DNA of 64,000 bases from an uncultured Lactobacillus sp. (GTDB taxonomy: Bacteria; Bacillota; Bacilli; Lactobacillales; Lactobacillaceae), in contig CALNAJ010000028.1 in assembly GCA_937874695.1 (NCBI GenBank), forward strand, positions 186,001 to 250,000. Direction: 5' to 3'. Below, piece by piece: positions 8,765-17,004 of the stretch (position 1 is the stretch's first letter; every line of letters starts with the position of its first letter). The notes under the pieces were generated by a model, which was not told the origin of the DNA, did no database searches, and was given only the letters and a program-made list of their open reading frames with translations. Made by a program: the position numbers and the translations under genes.

Positions 8765-8963
8765 TTGTCGCCTACGGCTGCCAGAAATTCCGCCTGCTGT
8801 GGGGATCGCCTACAGCCAAAGAACGGGCTTTCGGCTCGCCTGGAAACCTCGCTAAGACCCACGAGTTTCCCAGGTCGTCCCATGGTGTAAGACCGGGAAG
8901 AAACAATCGCCCGATCTAACGCCATCGTCACGGCCGGCTACATCTCTGCCCTCCTCCGGCTAA
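8765..8963 (+). repeat. Family A structured repeat, copy A1
   Basis: About 200 bp with the conserved blocks shared by all A copies: TCGCCTRCGGCTGCCAG at the left end, CTGCTGTGGGGA, a central CTCG/CGAG stem flanked by CCTGG/CCAGG, GTCCCATGGTGTAA, GTCACGGC and CCTCCGGCTAA at the right end. Unlike most copies it lies between two divergent gene starts (8608 and 9177). A solo inverted left end follows at 9102-9134. The rest of the 8609-9176 gap shows no gene. Confidence 0.9.
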
Positions 8964-9101
8964 GCTAACACGTAATCCCACAATTAACCGTTTTCCATCG
9001 CAATTAGACATTTCTAAATATGCTCTGAATCAACGCTTATACGTATCACCCATAATTTTTAAAAACTTGCCCTGTTCAGAATCCCTTACCAAACTTATCG
9101 A

Positions 9102-9134
9102 CTGGCGGAATCCCTGGCAGCCGCAGGCGACAAC
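9102..9134 (-). repeat. Solo left end of family A (33 bp, inverted)
   Basis: The minus strand reads GTTGTCGCCTGCGGCTGCCA followed by GGGATTCCGCC, the exact left terminus of family A, and then similarity stops. It is inverted relative to A1, so the two left termini face outwards at 8765 and 9134. Confidence 0.8.
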
Positions 9135-9176
9135 AATTATTACCAACAAAAAGCAAAAGACAAGGAGAATCTAAGT

Positions 9177-9878
9177 ATGGCTTACATAGAAGTTCGTAAC
9201 GAAACGCGTCAATTTACTCAAGGCGACCAGGTCACCACCGCCAACCGCGACATCTCCTTTAGTGTCGAGCAAGGCGAGGTCGTCACCATTCTGGGACCCA
9301 GTGGCGCTGGTAAATCCACACTGCTCAACATCCTCGGGGGCATGGACAGCCCCACAAGCGGCCAAGTCCTGATCGATGGCAAAGATATTGCTCAGCTGAC
9401 CGCTAAACAACTCACGACTTACCGGCGCCAGGACGTCGGCTTCGTTTTTCAATTCTATAACCTCGTGCCCAACCTCACCGCCAGAGAAAACGTCGAGTTG
9501 GCCTCGCAAATTACCGCGGACGCCCACGACGTCAGCGAGACATTGGGACTGGTTGGCCTGACCGACCGGGCCGCCAACTTTCCCGCCCAACTCTCCGGGG
9601 GTGAACAGCAACGTGTCGCCATTGCCCGAGCCATCGCTAAGAACCCCAAGCTCCTGTTGTGTGACGAGCCGACCGGCGCCTTGGATTATCAGACTGGGAA
9701 ACAGGTGCTCCAAGTCATTCAGGACGGTGCCCGGCGGACCAATATGACCGTCATCATCGTCACCCACAACAGTGCCATTGCCAAGATGGGTGATCAGGTC
9801 ATCCATATCAATGACGCCCAAGTCCAGTCCGCTCAACGCAACCCGCATCCCACACCGGTTGCCGAGATTGAATGGTAG
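9177..9878 (+). CDS. ABC transporter ATP-binding protein (MacB/LolD type)
   Basis: A 233-residue ATPase with Walker A GPSGAGKS (about residues 41-48), the Q-loop in FVFQFYNLVP, signature LSGGEQQRVAIARA and Walker B LLLCDEPTGALD. The sequence is of the MacB/LolD/SalX class that works with FtsX-fold permeases in mechanotransmission or export of peptides and lipids. AAGGAG lies eight bases before the ATG. The permease gene starts eight bases after its stop, so the two make one operon and probably one complex. The substrate is unknown. Confidence 0.95.
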   Translation: MAYIEVRNETRQFTQGDQVTTANRDISFSVEQGEVVTILGPSGAGKSTLLNILGGMDSPTSGQVLIDGKDIAQLTAKQLTTYRRQDVGFVFQFYNLVPNLTARENVELASQITADAHDVSETLGLVGLTDRAANFPAQLSGGEQQRVAIARAIAKNPKLLLCDEPTGALDYQTGKQVLQVIQDGARRTNMTVIIVTHNSAIAKMGDQVIHINDAQVQSAQRNPHPTPVAEIEW

Positions 9879-9886
9879 GTGCCGCT

Positions 9887-12463
9887 ATGACAAAAAGTTA
9901 TGTCAAAGCCATGTTCCGAGAAATTGGCCGTTCCAAGGCCCGTTTTCTCTCGATCATGTTAATCATTTTTCTCGGCGTTGCCTTCTACACTGGCATTCGG
10001 GCGACCGGGCCGGACATGCTCCAGGCCGCCGATGACTACTACACCACCCAAAAATTAGCGACGAATAGCGTCCAATCTACGGCTGGTCTCACCAAACAAG
10101 ACCTGGCCGTCTTACACCAACACCGCAGTCAGATTGCCTACCAGGCCGTGAAGTACCTCGACATCAATCAGCTCAATAATAATCAAACCGTCCGAGTAGC
10201 CGAGGTACCCACCAAACAACACGTCAATCGGCTAACGGTGGTCAGTGGTCACCTTCCACGCAAGGCTAACGAAATCGTCCTTGACCAGCAGGCGCGGACC
10301 CTCCAGCCGCATTTAAAATTAGGATCGACCTACAAGATCGCCACCACTGCCAAATTGAACACCTCCTTTAACCGCCGGACGTTCACGGTTGTCGGCTTCG
10401 TTAACTCCCCCCGTTACATCGAGAAGACGACCCGCGGTGTCACCACCGTCGGCAAGGGCACATTGGACTATTTCGCCCTGGTCAAGCCGGGCACGCTGAC
10501 GCAAAAGGTGGCCAGTCGCATCGACATTCAATTCAAGAACCTCGCGGCCGTTGCCCCTTACTCCGCAACGTACAAGCGCCGCCAACGGACCAATACGGCC
10601 AAACTAAAATCCTGGCTCAGCCCCCAGGCGGCAAAACGCCAAGCCCAGCTTCAGCGACAGGCCCGCGCGCAGTTAGCGCCACAGGTTCAGCAGGTGACGC
10701 AACTGGCCCAACAGCTCCCCGCTAACTCGCCAATCTTGCTCAAAGCTCAGACCCAGATCAAGCAGGCGCAGGCAAAGATTGCTGCGATTGGCCAGCCCAC
10801 CTATCTCTATACCGGCCGGGCCGCTAATCCCGGATACAGCGAATACCACGAGAATACGCAACGGGTCGTGGCCCTGTCCACGGTCTTTCCGCTCTTCTTC
10901 ATCGCCATTGCCGCGCTGATCTGCTTAACGACCATGACACGGATGGTCACCGAACTGCGAATTCAGATGGGGACGCTCAAAGCCCTCGGTTACAGCAATC
11001 TTGCCATCGGCAGTGAGTTCATGCTCTATGGTGGACTGGCCAGTCTGCTAGGCACACTTCTAGGCGTGGGCTTTGGGGTCAATTTCTTCCCCCAGTTCAT
11101 CGCCCAAGCCTATGGCAGCATGTATAACCTCCCCGCCATCAACGTCCAGTACCTGTGGACGGACATCCTGATTGCACTGGTCATCGCGCTAGCCTGCACC
11201 ATGGGCAGTGCCGCCATCGTCCTGCGTGTCGATCTCCACAGCACCCCTGCAACGTTGATGCAACCCAAGGCCCCCAAGGCCGGCAAGACGCTATGGCTCG
11301 AACATTGGCACGGTCTCTGGCGGCGCTTGAGCTTCAATCACAAGGTCACGCTGCGGAATCTCTTTCGCTACAAGCAACGCCTGCTCATGACTGTTCTGGG
11401 TATCGCTGGCTGTATGGCGATGATGATCACAGGCTTTGGCTTAAAGGACTCCATCGGCGATATCAGTGTCAAACAGTTCAATCAGCTCTGGCACTACGAC
11501 GCCATCGTCGTGCGCAACGGCACGCAGACGGCCCAGCAACGACGCGCCTTGCACCAACAATCCTTATACAAGAATGACCTGGTTCTCAAGCAATCACAAG
11601 TGACCGTGGAACGCGCGGGCGTGGCCAACCAAACGGCAACGTTGAGCGTGCCCCAACGGCCCCAGCAACTGAAGAAGTTCGTCGTCCTGCGTAATCGCCA
11701 GAGCCACCATGCCTACACGCTCAACAGCCAGGGCGCCATCATCGATGAAAAGTTGGCCAAGCTTTACAACGTCAAGGTCGGTGACCAGCTGCCGGTTAAA
11801 CTGGGCAATCATACCATCAAGCACGTCCGGGTCGCGGCCATCGCGGAAAACTACGTCAATCACTTCATTTACCTGTCACCACAGGCCTACCACCACGTCT
11901 TTGGACAGCACCCCGTCTACAACGGCAATCTGGTTCAGTTCACGCATCACGGGCAAACGGCTCAGAACCAATTTGCTAGTGATCTCCTGAAGACCAAGGG
12001 CATGCTCAACGTTAGCCTGCTGAGTACCGAGAAGAAAAACAACTTCCAGATGCTGGATACAATGGACCTGGTCGTCATCATCTTCGTGGTCGCCGCCGGA
12101 GCACTAGCGCTGGTCGTTCTCTACAACTTGACCAATATCAACGTTTCCGAGCGAATTCGCGAGCTCTCAACGATTAAGGTGTTGGGCTTCTACGACAGCG
12201 AAGTCACAATGTATATCTTCAGAGAAAACCTCATTCTAACGGTCATGGGTATCTTCTTTGGCTGCTTCATGGGGGGCTGGCTTCACAGCTACATCCTCAA
12301 TACGGCGGAAACCGACAGCCTGATGTTCTCGCCGGGCATTCATCCCGTGAGTTACGTGTACTCGGCCCTTCTGACGCTGGCCTTTAGCTTGCTGGTGATG
12401 TGGCTGATGCATCGCAAATTGAAACGAATCAACATGCTAGATGCTTTGAAATCAGTGGATTAG
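9887..12463 (+). CDS. FtsX-like ABC transporter permease
   Basis: An 858-residue membrane protein. One N-terminal helix (about residues 18-38) is followed by a large extracytoplasmic region containing a Gln/Ala-rich coiled-coil stretch (about 235-300, QAQLQRQARAQLAPQVQQ). Three helices of a first FtsX domain come next, a second extracytoplasmic region, and a C-terminal FtsX domain with three helices. The ATG at 9887 is chosen. A slightly earlier ATG at 9872 overlaps the ATPase stop but lacks a ribosome site. The duplicated architecture is usual for lactobacillar exporters of unknown substrate. The gene is followed after 26 bp by repeat A2. Confidence 0.92.
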   Translation: MTKSYVKAMFREIGRSKARFLSIMLIIFLGVAFYTGIRATGPDMLQAADDYYTTQKLATNSVQSTAGLTKQDLAVLHQHRSQIAYQAVKYLDINQLNNNQTVRVAEVPTKQHVNRLTVVSGHLPRKANEIVLDQQARTLQPHLKLGSTYKIATTAKLNTSFNRRTFTVVGFVNSPRYIEKTTRGVTTVGKGTLDYFALVKPGTLTQKVASRIDIQFKNLAAVAPYSATYKRRQRTNTAKLKSWLSPQAAKRQAQLQRQARAQLAPQVQQVTQLAQQLPANSPILLKAQTQIKQAQAKIAAIGQPTYLYTGRAANPGYSEYHENTQRVVALSTVFPLFFIAIAALICLTTMTRMVTELRIQMGTLKALGYSNLAIGSEFMLYGGLASLLGTLLGVGFGVNFFPQFIAQAYGSMYNLPAINVQYLWTDILIALVIALACTMGSAAIVLRVDLHSTPATLMQPKAPKAGKTLWLEHWHGLWRRLSFNHKVTLRNLFRYKQRLLMTVLGIAGCMAMMITGFGLKDSIGDISVKQFNQLWHYDAIVVRNGTQTAQQRRALHQQSLYKNDLVLKQSQVTVERAGVANQTATLSVPQRPQQLKKFVVLRNRQSHHAYTLNSQGAIIDEKLAKLYNVKVGDQLPVKLGNHTIKHVRVAAIAENYVNHFIYLSPQAYHHVFGQHPVYNGNLVQFTHHGQTAQNQFASDLLKTKGMLNVSLLSTEKKNNFQMLDTMDLVVIIFVVAAGALALVVLYNLTNINVSERIRELSTIKVLGFYDSEVTMYIFRENLILTVMGIFFGCFMGGWLHSYILNTAETDSLMFSPGIHPVSYVYSALLTLAFSLLVMWLMHRKLKRINMLDALKSVD

Positions 12464-12489
12464 CTAAAATCTTCATAAACTGATAGCCC

Positions 12490-12684
12490 GATCGCCTGCG
12501 GAGTCCAGAATTCCGCCTGCTGTGGGGACCGGTCCAAGCCAAAGTACGGTCTTGGACCTCGACTTGAAACCTCGCATAAATCCGCGAGTTTACAAGGTCG
12601 TCCCATGGTGTAAGAACGGGAAGAAACAAACGCCCGTCCTAACACCATCGTCACGGCTGGCTACACCCTGCCCTCCTGCAGCTA
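12490..12684 (+). repeat. Family A structured repeat, copy A2
   Basis: The copy lies 26 bp after the stop of the permease gene and before the terminator at 12774-12822, in the sense of the gene. Stems are clear: GGTCCAAG (12531-12538) with CTTGGACC (12551-12558), AAACCTCGC with GCGAGTTT, CTTG with CAAG, ATGGTGT (12605-12611) with AACACCAT (12641-12648), and inside it ACGGG (12616-12620) with CCCGT (12633-12637). Confidence 0.9.
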
Positions 12685-12773
12685 CACTGGGTTAATTTCT
12701 CTAAAATTTCCGCTCCCATGACTCTTCACTTCTCTCAACTCGCATCACAACTCACAAAACTTCAAGCCACAGA

Positions 12774-12822
12774 AAAAGTCGTGCCCACCATTCAAAACCG
12801 AATGACGAGCACGACTCTTTTC
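12774..12822 (-). terminator. Bidirectional intrinsic terminator between convergent genes
   Basis: AGTCGTGC pairs with GCACGACT, with a second inner stem CATTC/GAATG. The minus side runs into TTTTTC and the plus side into CTTTTC. It serves the GPH transporter gene and probably the permease gene. Confidence 0.8.
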
Positions 12823-12851
12823 GATTAATTTACTTTTTTAAACCGATCTGC

Positions 12852-14288
12852 TTACTTAGCTTCTTCTTCCTCTTCAGCGTTTTCAGAGTGAATTTCAGCT
12901 AATTTGGCAGCGTTGGCGTTAACGCGCTTCTTACTCAATGGGTAGAAGAACAGTAAGACCAAGCCGGCCAATAACAGGCAGACGGTTGGCACCCCAGTCG
13001 CTAACGTGTAGATATGGTTAACAACAGTCGTGGTCTGTTGGGCACCACCACCAGTAGATGACTTGTAACCGATGAAGGTCAACATGAACCCACCGAAACC
13101 ACCGGCGATAGCTTGGGCAACCTTACGAGCAAACGAGTTAACACCGTAAACCACACCATCTTCACGGACACCCGTCAAGACTTCGTGATTATCGATAACA
13201 TCGGTGATGAAGGCCCAAACCATCAGGTTGAAGACCCCGGCACCTAAGGAACCGAAGAACAGCATTACCAGGTAGAACCCGGCGCTTTGTGTCCGCATCA
13301 TCATTAAAGTCCCGTAGATTGCGGCAGCAATGAATAAGGCGACAACAGAACATTCCTTACGACCAAACGTCCGCGTCATCCAGTTACTGAATGGGGCTAA
13401 CAGAATAACAGTCGCAAAGTTGAAGACCAACGCGATACTCAAGGCCTTCGTATCCTTGAAGTAATCGTTGAACAGGTACGTTAACAACGTCCCTGACAAG
13501 TTAATGTTGATAACGATTAAGATATCAACAAAAACTAAGACAATCAAAGCTTTGTTTTCAAACAAACCCTTAACCAAACGTGCTAATGGTACCTTTCCAG
13601 ACTTTTCAGTCCGAACACGTTCAGTCGTTAAAGCCGTCGTTAACGTGTAGCAAGCCCAAGCGATAAAGGCACAGCCGACAACGACCCAGAAGAACCGGTT
13701 CCCAGAAATCTTTTGGGAAGCCCCAACGTAAATGACCAGTGGCAAGACGTAACTGGTCAACGCACTACCAACGGCAGAACCGACGGCACGGAACGTAGAC
13801 AGTGAGGTCTTATCGTTAGGATCCCCACTAATTGCGGAAGCCATAGACCCATAAGGGATGTTAACTGAAGAGTAGAAGATTCCCCATGATAAGTACGTAA
13901 TGAAGACGTAAGCCAAACGTGCTGGCATTGCCCAATCCTTAACGATTGGCACGAATGTCAAGATGAAGGCAATCATCAGTGGGTACTTCATCCGGTTCAT
14001 CCAAGGCTGGAACCGGCCATTCTTATGTAACTTACTGTTATCGACGAATCGCCCAACCATGATATCGGCAAAGGCATCCACGAACCGAGCAGTCAAGAAC
14101 AAGATACCAACTTGAGCCCCAGTTAAACCGAGGACGTTGGTGTAGAAAATCATTAAGAACGAGTTGATAACGTTAAATGAGAAGTTATTCCCAATATCAC
14201 CAAACATATAACCGACACGGTCTTTTATGTTAAAAGGCTCGGCATCGACGGTAACCGTTTTTTGTGTTTTATCCAATTTTCCTGACAC
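12852..14288 (-). CDS. GPH-family sugar:cation symporter
   Basis: A 478-residue, twelve-helix transporter of the glycoside-pentoside-hexuronide family. Family features include the N-terminal DRVGYMFGDIGNNFSFN, DAFADIMVGRFVDNS after helix 2, and NGRFQPWM. There is no C-terminal PTS IIA-like domain, unlike LacS or RafP. The tail is acidic (ENAEEEEEAK). The first possible start is GTG at 14288, but its AGGA is almost adjacent. TTG at 14276 has better spacing, so the start is uncertain by four codons. Codon use is more A/T-ending than in neighbours, as in well expressed genes. The sugar is unknown; xylosides or other pentosides are common for lactobacilli. Confidence 0.88.
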   Translation of the reverse strand: MSGKLDKTQKTVTVDAEPFNIKDRVGYMFGDIGNNFSFNVINSFLMIFYTNVLGLTGAQVGILFLTARFVDAFADIMVGRFVDNSKLHKNGRFQPWMNRMKYPLMIAFILTFVPIVKDWAMPARLAYVFITYLSWGIFYSSVNIPYGSMASAISGDPNDKTSLSTFRAVGSAVGSALTSYVLPLVIYVGASQKISGNRFFWVVVGCAFIAWACYTLTTALTTERVRTEKSGKVPLARLVKGLFENKALIVLVFVDILIVININLSGTLLTYLFNDYFKDTKALSIALVFNFATVILLAPFSNWMTRTFGRKECSVVALFIAAAIYGTLMMMRTQSAGFYLVMLFFGSLGAGVFNLMVWAFITDVIDNHEVLTGVREDGVVYGVNSFARKVAQAIAGGFGGFMLTFIGYKSSTGGGAQQTTTVVNHIYTLATGVPTVCLLLAGLVLLFFYPLSKKRVNANAAKLAEIHSENAEEEEEAK

Positions 14289-14350
14289 TTCCTAAAAATA
14301 TATATAGTCTAAACGTGCGAAATAAGGGCTTAACTGAACGCTGTGGTAAT

Positions 14351-14438
14351 CCTAGCTAGGGTATTTACGGTAACGCTCTTCTTGTATAACTAATATACAA
14401 GTTAGGTTCAGCCTAACCACGTGTAGAAATCGCTTTCA
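14351..14438 (-). promoter_or_regulatory. Operator-rich upstream region of the GPH transporter with a cre-like site
   Basis: Within 90 bp there are three dyads. CCTAGCTAGG at 14351-14360 is perfect. At 14381-14401 CTTGTATA and TATACAAG are separated by five bases. At 14401-14417 GTTAGG and CCTAAC are separated by five bases. At 14424-14438 TAGAAATCGCTTTCA matches the CcpA cre consensus except for one position. The dyads look like operators of a sugar-responsive repressor, and the cre site suggests glucose repression. No single -35/-10 pair stands out. Confidence 0.55.
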
Positions 14439-15016
14439 AGGACAAATTAAAAGAATCATGTGAATTGGTAGCCGATTTGCTACCAGTTTACGGGCCCTCA
14501 TGCACTGCTACATCAACGTTTATCGTTATACCTGCGTTTGTGATAAATTTTAAAATAAAAATGTTTCCGCTTTCACTAAAAACCAAGATCCGACTGGTTT
14601 TTCCTTCTGATATACCACCTAAGCGCAAAATTAGCAATTTAAACAATTTGCAAAGCGTCATCTCCCCCCGCAATCGCCAGAATGGCCACTGGCCGTACTC
14701 ACTCAGCAATCAAACCGCCCGTTACCTGGCGACCATGTTAATCTAGGCTTGTTGTCGGCCACGACCTCTGCAGCTGATTGGTCAGTGCCTTCCTAAGAAC
14801 TGTGACGTGTCACCCTTTTCGTTCCCAACTTTTCGGAAAAAGTCGGCCTCTTTTTCTGAAAATTTCCGACCTTAACCTTACAAAACTCATCATAAAATAG
14901 TCCGGATGAATTTCACACTCACGACATAAATCAGACTGTTCACTTGTTTATTAGCCCTCATCGTTACTTTTAACTTATCGTACGATAATATTTTTTCTTC
15001 CTATAAGTAACAACAT
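14439..15016. other. Long intergenic region with no recognisable gene
   Basis: I see only a small hairpin, GGTAGC-cgattt-GCTACC at about 14466-14483, a short dyad TGACGTGTCA near 14800, and AT-rich sequence. The open frames in it are short and lack ribosome binding sites. Confidence 0.5.
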
Positions 15017-15052
15017 TAAAAAAAGAACCGAGACAGCTGTCCCGATTCTGTT
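15017..15052 (-). terminator. Intrinsic terminator of dacA
   Basis: On the minus strand an almost self-complementary stem centred on GACAGCTGTC, extended by CGG/TCG pairs, is followed by TTTTTTT. Confidence 0.75.
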
Positions 15053-15077
15053 GAAACGTATTAAGTTGGTTTAACTC

Positions 15078-16337
15078 CTAAAACAAAATCGCTACCGGTT
15101 GCTTCAACGCCGTCAACAGTTGATCAGTCGTTGACTTCGCTGTAAACACGACGCGCTCGGCAAATAAGGTTGCCGTTTGGTCGGCACGGTACGTAATCTG
15201 CTGGGCCGCCCCAGTCTGCGTATCGGTGACGGTGGCCTGAGCCACGGGATCACCCGCATCGACCGTTCCCGAACTCAATTGTGCCGGGGTCAATTTGGTC
15301 TCAACTTTTGTCGTGAGACTGGCCGTCTTATCCTGATACCAGACACCAGCCTGCGAAGCCGTTGGCGTGGCAGTCACAGTCGTAGCCAAACCATTGGCTA
15401 ACGCAATGCGTTGTGAAGTCAGCGGTGTTGTTTCCAGGCTATACTTCTGCTTCAACTGCTTGATCAGCTTATTCATCGCCGAGAACGTCGTGTCCCCGCC
15501 CAGAATCGTGGCGACCATGCGTTGCCCGTTAACCGTGTAAGTCGCCGTGAAACACAGCTTGGCGTTTTCCGTATACCCGGTCTTCAAGCCATCGATGCCG
15601 CTTTCCTTCTTGTATTGCGCCTTTCCTGGCAAGCAACTGTTTTCGTTGTAGATCTTGGTGCCATTGATGCTGGCTTCCGTTTGGCTGGCAATCTTGGTAA
15701 TCTCCGGGTCCGCCTTCAAGAGCTGTTGTGCCACTGTTGTGATGGCTTTGGCAGAGACCAGGTTCTGCTCGCTCTTTCCGGTATCAGGCAACACGAGATC
15801 GTAATCCTTGAGATCGGAGTTGTCGAGACCGGACGAACTGATGAAGTGAGCCTCTAGCCCCCACGCCTCACTCTGCTGATTCATCAGGGCGATGAACTTC
15901 GCATTACTGCCGGCAACAATCTCACCCAATTCGGTGGCCGCACTGTTAGATGAGGCGATCATGGCCGCCGCGACCAGTTGCTTAACCGTAAACTTTTCTC
16001 CCGCTTTCATCCGTAGTGAGGAATAGGCATAACTGTGACTTAACTTCAAAAGGTTTTTCGGCATGGTGACCTCTTCATCCCAGTTGAGTTTTCCTTCATT
16101 AATCGCTTTGACGGTGAGATAAACCGTTAGTAATTTAGATAGTGAGGCAATCGGATACCGTTTATCAGCATTTTGCTGGTAAAGGACTTGGCCGCTGTTG
16201 GCATCCATAACGTAAGCGGCGCGCGCCGGTACCTTACTGACCGTCTTACTTGCCGCTTGGGCCGTTGCTGGTGCCAAGATAGTGGCAATCAAGCCGACGA
16301 TTGCAATGACACGTAACCAGCGTTTTAAAAGAACCAC
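15078..16337 (-). CDS. dacA: Serine-type D-Ala-D-Ala carboxypeptidase (PBP5 family)
   Basis: A 419-residue low-molecular-weight penicillin-binding protein that trims the terminal D-Ala of peptidoglycan stem peptides. A signal peptide ends at ATAQA-AS (about residue 28). The active-site motifs are SLSK at residues 65-68, SSN at 129-131 and KTG at 252-254. The C-terminal 140 residues have the size of the PBP5 beta domain. I do not see a clear amphipathic C-terminal anchor (it ends KQPVAILF). The start is GTG with GGGAG eleven bases upstream. The gene is monocistronic, with its own terminator. Confidence 0.93.
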   Translation of the reverse strand: MVLLKRWLRVIAIVGLIATILAPATAQAASKTVSKVPARAAYVMDANSGQVLYQQNADKRYPIASLSKLLTVYLTVKAINEGKLNWDEEVTMPKNLLKLSHSYAYSSLRMKAGEKFTVKQLVAAAMIASSNSAATELGEIVAGSNAKFIALMNQQSEAWGLEAHFISSSGLDNSDLKDYDLVLPDTGKSEQNLVSAKAITTVAQQLLKADPEITKIASQTEASINGTKIYNENSCLPGKAQYKKESGIDGLKTGYTENAKLCFTATYTVNGQRMVATILGGDTTFSAMNKLIKQLKQKYSLETTPLTSQRIALANGLATTVTATPTASQAGVWYQDKTASLTTKVETKLTPAQLSSGTVDAGDPVAQATVTDTQTGAAQQITYRADQTATLFAERVVFTAKSTTDQLLTALKQPVAILF

Positions 16338-16476
16338 AGGTAAATAAGCTCCCTTCGTGAACTAAACTTATCTTTCAATTATACAAACTCTCGGCGGTAA
16401 CACCACGATTATTGGGAAACTTCCACAAATTTTAATTACTTATTAGTGAATTTGTAATCGAATGGCAACCTTGTTC

Positions 16477-16533
16477 TTGACACTTTACGTTTACAGATGT
16501 AAACTCTAATCATCAAGTAAAACTACAAACGTA
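16477..16533 (+). promoter_or_regulatory. copYB promoter with two cop boxes
   Basis: TTGACA (16477-16482) and TAAACT (16500-16505) are 17 bp apart. A perfect cop box TACAGATGTA (16492-16501, consensus TACANNTGTA) overlaps the -10 region. A second near-match, TACAAACGTA, lies at 16524-16533 just before the ribosome site. This arrangement is known for CopY: Cu(I) replaces zinc and releases the repressor from both boxes. Confidence 0.85.
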
Positions 16534-16552
16534 AACAAAGGAGTGACTCATC

Positions 16553-17002
16553 GTGGCAATCACCGAAAATACTGAAATTACCGAAGCTATTACCGACGCC
16601 GAGTGGGCGGTCATGCGAATCGTCTGGACGCTGGGTGAGGCCGACAGCCATACCATCATCGACCTGGTCAGCCAGCAACACGTCTGGAAGGCCGCAACGA
16701 TTAAAACCTTGATTGGTCGACTGGTCAAGAAGGGCGCGCTCGCCACCACCAAGAATGGGCGGCAATTCATTTATACCCCGCTCATTCCCGAACAGACCGC
16801 CATGGACACGGCACTAACCAGTCAACTCGACCAGATGTGTGCGATGTGTCGGGGCCAAGCCTTCGTCAACGCCATCGATCAAACCGAATTGAGCCAAACA
16901 GATATTCAAGAACTGATTACGCATTTGCAAGAAAAGTTAACCACGGCACCGACCACGATTACGTGTGACTGCCTGCCAGAAGGCTACGAGGGGAGCTGTT
17001 AA
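16553..17002 (+). CDS. copY: CopY/TcrY-family copper-responsive repressor
   Basis: A 149-residue BlaI/CopY-type winged-helix repressor (DNA-binding domain about residues 10-85, with TDAEWAVMRIVWTLGEA). Cysteines that could form the metal site are CAMC in the middle and CDC plus a terminal Cys. The classical CxCxxxxCxC tail of Enterococcus CopY is changed here to a TCDC and distal Cys arrangement. The start is GTG with AAGGAG ten bases upstream. It lies two bases before copB, and two cop boxes occupy its promoter, so the operon is self-regulated. Confidence 0.9.
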   Translation: MAITENTEITEAITDAEWAVMRIVWTLGEADSHTIIDLVSQQHVWKAATIKTLIGRLVKKGALATTKNGRQFIYTPLIPEQTAMDTALTSQLDQMCAMCRGQAFVNAIDQTELSQTDIQELITHLQEKLTTAPTTITCDCLPEGYEGSC

Positions 17003-17004
17003 TT

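Noticed and set aside
8746..8931. Open frames of 60-80 codons within family A copies (for example at 8746-8931, 12460-12654, 20564-20761, 56700-57032)
   Set aside because: The same block is read in different frames and strands in different copies, stops vary, and none has a ribosome binding site. The substitutions follow base pairing rather than codon structure.
14488..14709. Frames of 70-90 codons on both strands between the GPH gene and dacA
   Set aside because: No ribosome site, no recognisable motif, mutually overlapping on opposite strands.
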